Below are positions 17,713 to 26,247 of a stretch of DNA of 64,000 nucleotides, piece after piece. Every line of letters starts with the position of its first letter. The first letter of the stretch is position 1. Location: NCBI GenBank assembly GCA_041397525.1, contig JAWKWL010000001.1, positions 620,001 through 684,000 on the forward strand, given 5' to 3'. This DNA is from BOKV01 sp041397525. GTDB taxonomy: Bacteria > Pseudomonadota > Alphaproteobacteria > Rhizobiales > Rhizobiaceae. The notes below the pieces were generated by a model. The model searched no databases. It had not been told where the DNA came from and worked only from the letters and a program-made list of their open reading frames with translations. Position numbers and translations under genes: made by a program.

Positions 17713-19065
17713 TCACGGCGTCCAGTAATTGAAGTGCAGCCTTGCAAGATCCGGATCGACCAGCTTGCGCAAATCAACCACCGGCGACATGCGCGGCAAT
17801 ACCGAAGCGAGCTTGAAGACATCGATGTCGCGCTTGAACTCGTCATGCGCGGCGGTCACGACCACGGCGTCATAAGGTGCGAACTCCGATATCTCATTGA
17901 CCAGGATCGCCCCGCGTCCGCCTTCGAAGTGGCTGTCATCGGCGATCGGGTCATAGGAATAGACATCCGCGCCACGGTTCCACAGCGAATCCATCACTGC
18001 GAAGGATTTCGAGTTGCGGGTATCCGGGCAATTGTCCTTGAACGCCCTGCCCAGAACCAGCACCTTGTAGCCCTTGAGGTCATGTCGTTCCGGCGCGAGC
18101 ATTGTGTGCAGCTTGTCGGCAATGAAATGCGCTGTACGTTCATTTACAGCGCGGGCCGATGCAACCACATCCATCGACAGCCCGTGTCCGCGCCCTGCAT
18201 TGAGCAGGAAGAACGGGTCTACGGAAATGCAATGCCCACCGACAAGGCCAGGGAAATAGGTATGGAAATTCCACTTGGAACCAGCGGCAGCGACAACATC
18301 ACTGACCTTGATGTCCATGGCGTCAAACAGCTGCATCATCTCGTTGATGAGGGCAATGTTCACATCGCGCTGTGTGTTTTCAAGGATCTTGGCAGCCTCC
18401 GCGACCTTGATTGACGTTGCCTTGAAAAGCCCTGCCTTGACGACACGTGAATAGAGGTTCTCCAGGAAATCCGATACCTGCGGCGTCGAACCTGCAACGA
18501 TCTTCTTGATGTCGCCGACACGCCGCGCATGCTCGCCCGGACTTACGCGCTCCGGAGAATAGCCGATGAAGAAGTCCTGGCCTTCGAGCAGGCCCGAAAA
18601 CTCCTCAAGAAGTGGCAGGCAGCGGTTTTCCGTGGTGCCCGGATCAACGGTGCTTTCATAGACAACAACCGCCCCCGGCTTCATGTTGCGGCCGATCATC
18701 CGGCTTGCCGCAAGAACCGGCCGGTAGTCGGGCTTGTTGCCCTGCATCACCGGGGTCGGCACGCAGACGACTACAACATCGGCGTCGCGAATGACGGCTT
18801 CATCGGTTGAAAATTCGAGGTTCGGGTTGGAAAGGTCTTCCGCACTGCACTGCTGTGCAGCGTCAATCCCCATGGCCAGTCCGTCGATCTTGGCCCGGTC
18901 AATGTCGAAGCCGATTGCGCGGCCATTTGCGCCAAATCCGGTGAGGAGTGGGAGCCCCACATATCCAAGACCGACAACGGCCACGACCGCGGTTTCGGGA
19001 TTTGGAAGTGCCGCCTTGCTGTTCGCGTCCTCGACCAGACGCACTGACCCCACCGTCAAGTTCAT
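17713..19065 (-). CDS. Nucleotide-sugar 6-dehydrogenase (UDP-GlcNAc/GalNAc dehydrogenase WbpA/TviB type)
   Basis: A 450-residue NAD-dependent enzyme that oxidises C6 of an NDP-sugar to a uronic acid. It has the Rossmann motif VVGLGYVGLPLLTGFG, the YESTVDPGTTE segment, a SPERVSPG motif, the catalytic-cysteine motif VGGHCISVDPFFL and the C-terminal LGRAFKDNCPDTRNS. The GHCISVDP form and the SPER motif place it with UDP-N-acetyl-hexosamine dehydrogenases (WbpA, TviB) rather than GDP-mannose dehydrogenase AlgD; the exact substrate is inferred. The start at 19065 follows AGGGGGAT. It is divergent from the GT2 synthase and probably supplies its uronic-acid donor. Confidence 0.88.
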   Translation of the reverse strand: MNLTVGSVRLVEDANSKAALPNPETAVVAVVGLGYVGLPLLTGFGANGRAIGFDIDRAKIDGLAMGIDAAQQCSAEDLSNPNLEFSTDEAVIRDADVVVVCVPTPVMQGNKPDYRPVLAASRMIGRNMKPGAVVVYESTVDPGTTENRCLPLLEEFSGLLEGQDFFIGYSPERVSPGEHARRVGDIKKIVAGSTPQVSDFLENLYSRVVKAGLFKATSIKVAEAAKILENTQRDVNIALINEMMQLFDAMDIKVSDVVAAAGSKWNFHTYFPGLVGGHCISVDPFFLLNAGRGHGLSMDVVASARAVNERTAHFIADKLHTMLAPERHDLKGYKVLVLGRAFKDNCPDTRNSKSFAVMDSLWNRGADVYSYDPIADDSHFEGGRGAILVNEISEFAPYDAVVVTAAHDEFKRDIDVFKLASVLPRMSPVVDLRKLVDPDLARLHFNYWTP

Positions 19066-19375
19066 TATTATCCCCCTGCAAAAGGTCGTCATTATTATTG
19101 TTGTTGTTGCGGGAAGGTTCTTTTTCTTGTCCTTGCCCGTGTCATTTGAATACGGGCAGAAACATAAGAATTCCTTATTTCCAAACATGGCAGCAAGCTT
19201 TTGATTTCACTGGTTAATCAACGAAAAATTTTATTGATACATTGCGGCCGGAAATGAAGGGAAAAATAAACCAATCTCATTAGCTGCACCTTAAGGCGAT
19301 GACCCTATGTTGGCGGCTGGGACGCTGATAACGGAAAACCGCTATCAGTCATGCAAAACAAGAAAGATAAGTTGC
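19066..19375. promoter_or_regulatory. Divergent promoter region with a dyad
   Basis: This 310-base A+T-rich spacer separates the dehydrogenase from the polysaccharide synthase. It contains an inverted repeat TGCCCGT (19134-19140) and ACGGGCA (19152-19158), 11 bases apart, placed suitably for a dimeric regulator controlling both directions. No regulator family could be assigned. Confidence 0.4.
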
Positions 19376-20614
19376 ATGATTGGGTTAGCATCTGCCGAGT
19401 GGCTGTTCGCCATTCTGGTGCTCATCATTTTTGTGAACAGGTATCTGTTCGGCTCGCTGGCAAGAATGCTTGACCCGCGGACGAAGCCGGGATTCGGTTC
19501 GGATCCGGCTGTCTGGCCGACCGTGACGATCGTGGTACCAGTGTTCAATGAAGGCGATCATGTCATCGCCACTGCTCGCTCGTTCTCCCGCCTCGACTAC
19601 CCGTCCGACAAGCTTGAGATAGTCTTCGTCGATGACCAGTCGACCGACGGAACCTACGATCATCTACTCAAGGTTCATGATATCTGGCCCTGGATGCGCG
19701 TCATCCGCAATCCGCACAACATGGGCAAGCGCCTGGGCATCAAGAATGCTGTTCAGCAGGTAACAAGCGAACTGGTTCTGTCGGTCGATTCAGACGTGAT
19801 TGTCGACAAGAAGGCACTGCGCCTTCTTGTCCGCCATCTCGTTTCGACCAATTCCGACGCTGTCGGCGGCTGCGTCTTCGTTTCCAATGCCGATGTCAAC
19901 TGGCTTACCAAGATGCAGGCCGTCAAATACTGGGTCGGCTACCAGTTCCTCAAGAATGTCGAAAACACTTTCAGTCACGTCATGTGCCTGTCAGGCTGCC
20001 TGACATTGTACAAGCGCGAGGCATTGCTTGCAGTCGACGAGGATGTTGCCGACCGTCGCTTCCTGGGCGAGGAAGTCAAGTACGGCGAAGACCGCTTCCT
20101 GACACGCAAGCTCGTGGAAAAGGGCTACAAGACCCGCCTGACCTTCGAAGCACATTGCTTCACCAAGGCTCCGGCCACTTTGGGCAACTACCTGTCGCAG
20201 CAATTGCGTTGGCGGCGCTCGAACCTGATCGACTTGATCACGGCCATCCCGCATCTTGGCCGCTTCAATCCCTATGTGCTGGTGCACTACCTGTCGATGG
20301 GCATGCTGTTGATGTTCTATCCGCTGGTATTGTTTGCCGAGTTCACGCGTTTGGGTTTCATCATTCCGATGATGTTGCACGCACTGCTCGCCACCACATT
20401 CGGCATTGCCTATGAGTTCAACAAGCACAAGCTGCCCAAAATGGCCCGCACCGATGGTGTGTGGTTCATGGCCATGGCTTTCGTGTTTCCGGTTCTCTAC
20501 CTGACCATGACGCCGCTTGGCCTTGGCACCCTTGCCACGACCTCGTGGGAAACACGCGGTGCCAAGAAGAAGAAGCTGGCCACCGGCAAGGTTGCGGGGG
20601 CGGCGGTTCCATGA
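19376..20614 (+). CDS. Processive GT2 polysaccharide synthase (hyaluronan/chitin synthase-like)
   Basis: A 412-residue inner-membrane glycosyltransferase. One helix at residues 8-25 precedes the GT-A domain, which shows VVPVFNEGD, DDQSTDGT (Asp 86-87), SVDSDV (DxD, 138-140), YGEDR (catalytic Asp in 237-239) and the processivity motif QQLRW (275-279). Three to four helices follow. This layout fits NodC, hyaluronan synthase and Alg8-like enzymes that polymerise and translocate a linear glycan. The start at 19376 puts the first helix at the N-terminus; an ATG at 19307 is possible. It overlaps the next gene by ATGA. A UDP-uronate donor is inferred from the divergent dehydrogenase. Confidence 0.88.
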   Translation: MIGLASAEWLFAILVLIIFVNRYLFGSLARMLDPRTKPGFGSDPAVWPTVTIVVPVFNEGDHVIATARSFSRLDYPSDKLEIVFVDDQSTDGTYDHLLKVHDIWPWMRVIRNPHNMGKRLGIKNAVQQVTSELVLSVDSDVIVDKKALRLLVRHLVSTNSDAVGGCVFVSNADVNWLTKMQAVKYWVGYQFLKNVENTFSHVMCLSGCLTLYKREALLAVDEDVADRRFLGEEVKYGEDRFLTRKLVEKGYKTRLTFEAHCFTKAPATLGNYLSQQLRWRRSNLIDLITAIPHLGRFNPYVLVHYLSMGMLLMFYPLVLFAEFTRLGFIIPMMLHALLATTFGIAYEFNKHKLPKMARTDGVWFMAMAFVFPVLYLTMTPLGLGTLATTSWETRGAKKKKLATGKVAGAAVP

Positions 20615-22257
20615 GCGCACTTCTCGACCACAACCAGCAGATTGCTGCTGCGCCGAGCCGGATCCTGGTGATCGGGCGCGAAGCGCGTGCACTTGCTGCT
20701 GCACTGGTCAGAATGCGCGGCAACCTTACCGTCAGCCATGCAGAAAACGCCCGGGAAGCTTCTCAGGCGCTGTCGAGCAATGCCTATGATCATGTGCTCG
20801 TCGACAATCGCGAAGATGGCGCACTTGCCCTGATGATCCCGCAGATCGCCCGACTGGAGCAGGTCAGGAACATCGTGGTTCTGGCAGGCCCCGAAAGTGA
20901 ATTGGCGGTTCGCGCGATCCAGAAAGTCAGCGCAGTTTTCCTGCCGCCTTATGACGCCGCGTCAATTGCCGACAGCCTTGGCATCGAAATTGTCGATCAG
21001 CGCCGCAATTCCGGTATTGCCCTGAACGCTCCCACTCGTCGCGCCGGCGACATTTCCAGGCAAACTGTTGTTGAGGACACAACCGATCAGACCGGTCACG
21101 ACGCCGGGCACGACCTTGATGACGGAGCAAGCGACATCACCTTCGCCCAGCACGTGACCCATCTAATGTCACAACTGCCGGGTATTACTCCGGTCCTGTC
21201 GTGGCTGTACAAGCATCTCGCGCTGACAATCCTTGGCTCGCTCTTTCTTGCCTTTGTCAGCTACGGCGTCATGATCGTCTTCTTCCTCACCTCATCCGGT
21301 TGGTCGACGCCGATCCAGTTGGGGCATGGTCATGAACTTGTCCTGAAGGCAGAGCGCGACTTCAATGAAATGAAGGTCAAGCGCAATGTCATCAATCAGC
21401 AGCTCACGGACGCGTTGCACAACGCAAATGAAGCGCGCGAATCGATTTCTAGATCACAATCCCTCGCGGTACTGGTCAGTGGCACGATCACCCAGGAAAT
21501 TGAAAACCGCAAACGACTGAAAACAGAACTCGAAACCCAGTTGCCGGCGCTTCGCTCGGTTCTGGAGAACTTCGGCTCAAGCAAGCAACGCCAGCAGGAG
21601 CAGGCCAGGCTCAAGCGCGACTATGATCGCCGTGTCATCAGCAAGAACTCATTTGAGACCGGGCTGCTGAATCTCGCGCAGATGGAGCGTCAGATCCAGT
21701 CGCTGAAATCCGAAATCGTCGACAAGCAATCCGAATATGATCGAATCTCCCAGACTGTGAATTTTCTTGCCAGCCTGCGCATGCAGCTCGACAGCGACAT
21801 GCCGGTTTCGATCTCTTCGGGCGTAACCGAGTTGGTGCCATTGTCGAACCAGGTGATCGAGGTGCGGCAGATCCTGTCCAGGGCAAGGGCTGATCTTGCC
21901 ACAGCCGAAGACCAGCGCGGCCCGCTCGCTGACAGTCTAAAGGTTCTCAACGAAAGCATTGCGAGCCTTCAGGCAACTCCGTTGATCAAGGCCGTAAAGG
22001 AACCCGTTACGGTACTGTTCGTGCCGTACGACAATCTCGGCTCGTTCGAAGAAGGCAAGCCGCTCTACAGCTGCGCCGCCATGGTCTTCTGGTGCAGCAA
22101 GATCGGCACCATCGGCTCGGCAGTTCCAGGCGAAATATCCACCACCCATCCGTTCTTCGGCAAGCCGATGCGCGGCCAGTTCATCGAGGCAAAGCTCACC
22201 GATGAGAAAGCTGCCCTGAAAGAGATACTCCATGCATCACGCCCACTCTTCTTCTGA
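20611..22257 (+). CDS. Receiver-like domain fused to a HlyD-type periplasmic adaptor
   Basis: A 548-residue protein. Residues 16-125 resemble a response-regulator receiver fold: Asp65 in HVLVDNRED sits where the phospho-acceptor belongs. The acidic pair after strand one is absent (VIGREARA), and the usual Lys-Pro is replaced by LPPYD, so it looks like a pseudo-receiver. After a linker rich in Asp and His comes one membrane helix (about 203-227). A long coiled coil (about 245-470) follows, then a short beta region with VPGEIS and GQFIEAKL as in membrane-fusion proteins. It probably links the synthase to the outer membrane, as Alg44 does with its PilZ domain. Coupled to both neighbours by overlap. 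Confidence 0.75.
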   Translation: MSALLDHNQQIAAAPSRILVIGREARALAAALVRMRGNLTVSHAENAREASQALSSNAYDHVLVDNREDGALALMIPQIARLEQVRNIVVLAGPESELAVRAIQKVSAVFLPPYDAASIADSLGIEIVDQRRNSGIALNAPTRRAGDISRQTVVEDTTDQTGHDAGHDLDDGASDITFAQHVTHLMSQLPGITPVLSWLYKHLALTILGSLFLAFVSYGVMIVFFLTSSGWSTPIQLGHGHELVLKAERDFNEMKVKRNVINQQLTDALHNANEARESISRSQSLAVLVSGTITQEIENRKRLKTELETQLPALRSVLENFGSSKQRQQEQARLKRDYDRRVISKNSFETGLLNLAQMERQIQSLKSEIVDKQSEYDRISQTVNFLASLRMQLDSDMPVSISSGVTELVPLSNQVIEVRQILSRARADLATAEDQRGPLADSLKVLNESIASLQATPLIKAVKEPVTVLFVPYDNLGSFEEGKPLYSCAAMVFWCSKIGTIGSAVPGEISTTHPFFGKPMRGQFIEAKLTDEKAALKEILHASRPLFF

Positions 22258-23518
22258 TCGCAAGTCGGCCGGAGCAAGTCGCATCGTGGCGGCATGCCTG
22301 ATCAGTGCGGTTTTCGCAGGACCGGTAGCCGGTTGTTCCACGACGACCAGCGCCCTGATGGGCGTGGGTGCCCGTGGTCAGACCGAGACTACGACCGCCC
22401 CAACCACGACCGCCCTGACCACGACTGGTGGAACCACGGCAGCAGCAAGCGAGCATGTCGCAGTCTCGACTTCGGACAACGCTCCCTTGCCAGGCGTTGC
22501 GCATCAGGCAGATGGCACGCACTCATCCTGGTGCGACTATCTCGTCAACAATGCGAATGCGCAGGCGGAAATCATCGCATCGCCGTCTGTATCGGCCAGT
22601 ACAGATGACTCGGGCAATTACTCGGTGAACATTGGCGTCAATCTTCTCGATTACCGCCGTGCAGAGCTGGTCCGCCAGTCCGGTGAGGTCAAGTGCAACC
22701 AGCACACGGCATCCAGGGTCATCTCGTCGGCCATGCAGCTTGCAGACGAAGCCGCACTTCTGGCGAGCGCTGTCGCCAAGGAAGCCTATTTGCGCGGCAA
22801 GGCAGGCGAAATGGAGAAGATCAACTCAAAAGCACGCAACCTTGCCAGCAGCGGCGACATCACCAGCCAGCAGGCAGACGCCGTCTTCCGGCTCGTCGCA
22901 GCGCGCAAGGCCGAAATGGAAAACGCCCGTTCGGACATCGAGAAGCGCAAGGACTTTCCTTCCGTCGAAGGCTGGCAGATTGCCGGTCGCAACCGTGAAC
23001 TTGTCGAAGCCGAAACCCGGCTGCAGGGAATTGACCGCGAAATCCGTACACTCGATGCGCTCAGTATCGACATCGAAGGTGGCTATCGCGCCATCCAGGC
23101 CGATGCATTGCTTGGCGATCCGGCCAGTGAGGATGTCTATGCAAAGGTGAAACTGGGGCTGAAACTCGGCGCCCTGTCGCCACGCCGAAGGGCATATGAG
23201 GATGCGGCCATGGCCGCACGGCAGAATTCGCTCAACGAGGAACTTGGCGGGCCAATCTGGCGTGCAACCTACGCAGAGAGTTCGGGAGCCAAGGCCCTTC
23301 CCGGCCTGAAACGTGCCCGCGACCAGATCTCGGCTGCAAGGAACTCGGCGGAAAAGACGGCCGCCAATCTCGCCGCCTCAGACAGGCCGGAACTCGTCGC
23401 AAATGGGTTGGCTGTGCGGCTTGAAGCTATCGGGCATGGCGCAGAACTTGCCGGCGCAAATGCGGCCATCATGCAAATCGAGCAAAATTTGCGCCGTCTG
23501 GGCACCCTCAGACAATGA
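22232..23518 (+). CDS. TolC-like coiled-coil outer-membrane lipoprotein
   Basis: A 428-residue protein with a signal peptide and lipobox VAGC (Cys35). A Thr-rich low-complexity linker covers residues 36-75. The pattern NYSVNIGVNLLDYRRAELVR followed by long Ala/Glu/Arg-rich helices recalls the strand-then-helix hairpin of TolC/OEP proteins. Overall family membership is uncertain, because only one convincing strand-helix unit is seen. It starts inside the adaptor gene (26-base overlap) and ends the operon. I infer that it forms or gates the outer-membrane exit for the glycan. Confidence 0.6.
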   Translation: MHHAHSSSDRKSAGASRIVAACLISAVFAGPVAGCSTTTSALMGVGARGQTETTTAPTTTALTTTGGTTAAASEHVAVSTSDNAPLPGVAHQADGTHSSWCDYLVNNANAQAEIIASPSVSASTDDSGNYSVNIGVNLLDYRRAELVRQSGEVKCNQHTASRVISSAMQLADEAALLASAVAKEAYLRGKAGEMEKINSKARNLASSGDITSQQADAVFRLVAARKAEMENARSDIEKRKDFPSVEGWQIAGRNRELVEAETRLQGIDREIRTLDALSIDIEGGYRAIQADALLGDPASEDVYAKVKLGLKLGALSPRRRAYEDAAMAARQNSLNEELGGPIWRATYAESSGAKALPGLKRARDQISAARNSAEKTAANLAASDRPELVANGLAVRLEAIGHGAELAGANAAIMQIEQNLRRLGTLRQ

Positions 23519-23614
23519 TTGATTTCCGGTTCGTCAAAGACAGGCGAACCACAAGGGCTTGAACTTGCCGGCAGACGATCAGCGTCCCAAACTCTGGTCT
23601 GCCTGTTTGTTCCA

Positions 23615-23656
23615 GGCGGTCATGGTCCTGCAGACCATGGCCGTCTTTTTCTTTTT
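23615..23656 (+). terminator. Terminator after the polysaccharide operon
   Basis: Long stem with GGTCATGGTC on the left (23618-23627) and GACCATGGCC on the right (23633-23642), extended by further pairs, a 5-base loop, then TTTTTCTTTTT. It lies about 100 bases after the lipoprotein stop. Confidence 0.85.
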
Positions 23657-24155
23657 CCGCCCTCGGCTCACGCTCCGGTGCCGGCTGTCGCCGCATTTTC
23701 AGTCAACAGCCATCAGCTTTCAGGCGCTTTGACCCCAAGTGTTTGGTCAAATCCGAACCTTACCCGCCCGAGGATGAGATTTTTCCCGGGAAATTCACGC
23801 AATTGGTAAACAGACTGTCAATTTCTACCGTGAGGCCAGCCCATGTTTCTGTGCATATTTGCCCTGACACTGCACAAACTCCTGGTTCCGATAGGGCTTC
23901 GCATCCGTACGACAACGCTGTCGTCGCTTTTGGGATATTTCGGTTTTTTTTGTGCAACACTGCCGATTAAAAATAACAAAATCAACAGGTTACAGATAAT
24001 CGAACCCATCGTGCAAACCAGCACGGTCGTCGCAAACAAACTATTTGTTCAGTCGGCTAAAATTTTATCGACTAACTAAACCCCGCTAAAGGAGATTGCG
24101 GCGTAAAAAGGCCAGCACAGGAAGTCCCCCTTTTCCGAGGACTGGAGTTGGCAAC
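23657..24155 (+). other. A+T-rich intergenic region before the first vWA gene
   Basis: About 500 bases without a convincing gene. Base composition shifts to A+T from about 23930 on, with T-runs and A-runs (for example near 23941-24000 and 24050-24080), which suggests promoter DNA for the gene at 24156. No known operator was recognised. Confidence 0.45.
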
Positions 24156-26057
24156 ATGATACTCAAGAAACTCAATTCAATGCTCCGCAATGAGTCGGGC
24201 AACTTCGCAATCATCTTTGCGATATGCGCTTTCCCCGCACTTGGTGCGGCAAGCCTGGCACTCGACTATTCAAACATGTCGAGGGAACGCAACCTGGTTC
24301 AGCACAGCCTGGATGCCGCAGCTCTGGCTACTGCCAAGCAGATGGCATCGGGAACCACCGGGGCGGCACTGGAGCAGTATGCCCGCGACTTCTTCGATGC
24401 GAACCTTCCATCGACAATTGCGGCCAACCGCATCGACCTGAGTGTTGATATCAAGTCGGAAATGGTGCCCAACGATAACGGCGACCTGGTTCCGCAAAAG
24501 ACCCTCGCCCTAGAAGCGGCCCTCGACTACGACACTTTCATTGCCAATGTCATTGGGCAGGACGAGTTCCAGATCGGTATCTCGTCGCAGGTAGCCATGG
24601 GCAACATGACGGTTGAAGTCGCTCTCGTCATCGACAATTCGGGCTCGATGGGCGGAACCCGCATCAACCTCGCGAAGAGCACCGCGAAGGACCTCATCAC
24701 CACGGTCTACAACGCGTCGGGCTTTTCCAACAAGACTGATCCGGTCAAGTTCTCGCTCGTTCCCTTTGCTGCTTCTGTAAACATCGGCGCCAACAATGCA
24801 AATGCCAACTGGATGGACACAAAGGGTGTATCTCCAATCCACAATGAAAATCTCGACTGGTCAACCTACTACACAACCAACCAAACCCGCTGGAACGGAG
24901 CAGGTTTCCAGGAAAAGATGAATGGTGTCTGGCAATCCAGAACCCGCTTCGACATCTATTCCATCCTTGGAGAAAACTGGGATGGCTGCGTGGAAATGCG
25001 ACCATGGCCGCACAATACTGAGGACACTGTTGCCTTTAACAACGCAACCGCCGGCAACAGTGCAACCACTCCGGCTTCAGGTGCACAGGACAGGGCAAAA
25101 TTCTTCGTGCCAATGCTTGCACCCGCTGAACCCGGCAACAAGAAAGTCACGAACACCAGCGGCTCTTCCAGCAGTGACAGCACGACGTACCCGAACGACT
25201 ATCTCGGCAAGAACAGTTCCTGGACGTCAAGAGCCGACTGGCGCATGCCGACCGGAACCAATTCCGCAGCCTGGATCAGATATCAGGATTATCCCAACAG
25301 CACTGGCACCGGCACCAACACCAATTCAAACGCGAAAAATGGTGGCCAAAACCAGCGTCAGAACTGGATCTGGCGTTACCAGGCCGCAAAGATTGACAAC
25401 CAGATTCCGTCCTTTGGTAGCAGCTTCGGTCCGAACTATTCCTGCACCACAAATGCGCTGACGCCACTGACGACCTCCCAGTCGAATATCGAGACCGCGG
25501 TCAACAACATGGTGGCCAACGGCAACACCAACATCCAGGAAGGTGTGGCCTGGGGCTGGCGCACGCTTTCTCCGCAGGAACCATTCACCGGCGGTCGTGA
25601 GGTTTCCGACACCGAGAACCGCAAATACATGATCGTGCTGACGGATGGTAACAACACCTATGGAACCAGCAGCAGTTATGTGAATGGCAGCACCTATGCC
25701 GCCTGGGGTTATGAAAAACACGATCGCATCGAACAGGGCTTGTCCAGTTCAGACCTTGCCGGAACAATTTATTCCGGCCAGTCGATGAACACCTACGAAA
25801 AGAAGATGAATGCTCATACACTTCAGACCTGCAACAATGCCAAGGCAGCAGGCGTGACCGTCTTCACCATTGCCTTCGACGTCTCCAACGGCTCGTCTGT
25901 CAAGCAAATGCTCGACGCCTGCGCCGGGTCCGGGATTGTTGACGGTCAACCGGTAATGGCGAGCGGAACCTTCTATTTCGACGTCAACGGCGCGGGCATC
26001 CAGGACGCAATGGCCTCCATCGCCACCCAGATTTCGGATATCCGCATCATGAAATGA
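24156..26057 (+). CDS. TadG-like pilus-associated protein with von Willebrand A domain (paralogue 1)
   Basis: A 633-residue protein. Residues 11-40 form the TadE/TadG-type N-terminal membrane segment (NESGNFAIIFAICAFPALGA), followed by the DAAALATA stretch common to TadG. A vWA domain starts near residue 152 with the MIDAS motif DNSGSMG (160-166) and continues with VLTDGNNTYG near 510. The middle (about 230-430) is rich in Asn, Thr, Ser and Trp and lacks an assignable fold. Cysteines occur in pairs along the second half. Such proteins are thought to sit at the envelope with the Tad apparatus. A near-identical architecture follows 190 bases downstream. Confidence 0.82.
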   Translation: MILKKLNSMLRNESGNFAIIFAICAFPALGAASLALDYSNMSRERNLVQHSLDAAALATAKQMASGTTGAALEQYARDFFDANLPSTIAANRIDLSVDIKSEMVPNDNGDLVPQKTLALEAALDYDTFIANVIGQDEFQIGISSQVAMGNMTVEVALVIDNSGSMGGTRINLAKSTAKDLITTVYNASGFSNKTDPVKFSLVPFAASVNIGANNANANWMDTKGVSPIHNENLDWSTYYTTNQTRWNGAGFQEKMNGVWQSRTRFDIYSILGENWDGCVEMRPWPHNTEDTVAFNNATAGNSATTPASGAQDRAKFFVPMLAPAEPGNKKVTNTSGSSSSDSTTYPNDYLGKNSSWTSRADWRMPTGTNSAAWIRYQDYPNSTGTGTNTNSNAKNGGQNQRQNWIWRYQAAKIDNQIPSFGSSFGPNYSCTTNALTPLTTSQSNIETAVNNMVANGNTNIQEGVAWGWRTLSPQEPFTGGREVSDTENRKYMIVLTDGNNTYGTSSSYVNGSTYAAWGYEKHDRIEQGLSSSDLAGTIYSGQSMNTYEKKMNAHTLQTCNNAKAAGVTVFTIAFDVSNGSSVKQMLDACAGSGIVDGQPVMASGTFYFDVNGAGIQDAMASIATQISDIRIMK

Positions 26058-26084
26058 GAAACCAGCCTTAACTGGTCACAGCAG

Positions 26085-26109
26085 GGAGCTCCGGCCAATC
26101 CGGGGCTCC
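26085..26109 (+). terminator. Possible weak terminator between the two vWA genes
   Basis: Hairpin GGAGC-t-CCGG (26085-26094) with CCGG-g-GCTCC (26100-26109), 28 bases after the stop of the first vWA gene. There is no T-run, so termination is doubtful; it may be an mRNA processing or stabilising hairpin. Confidence 0.3.
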
Positions 26110-26247
26110 AAATCCGTGCGACAATTAGAATAAAATTGTGCGGATCGGGCTAAAATTGCTGAAAGACCTCTGTGTTACCCATGCTCTACAGACAACTGGT
26201 GTGTACGGGAAAAACCCGCCTCCCCGGTAGAGAGCAGAGGGTCTACC

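Noticed and set aside
17497..18414. Forward frame of about 305 codons opposite the nucleotide-sugar dehydrogenase
   Set aside because: It crosses a clear terminator, overlaps a strongly conserved gene on the other strand and shows no family features.
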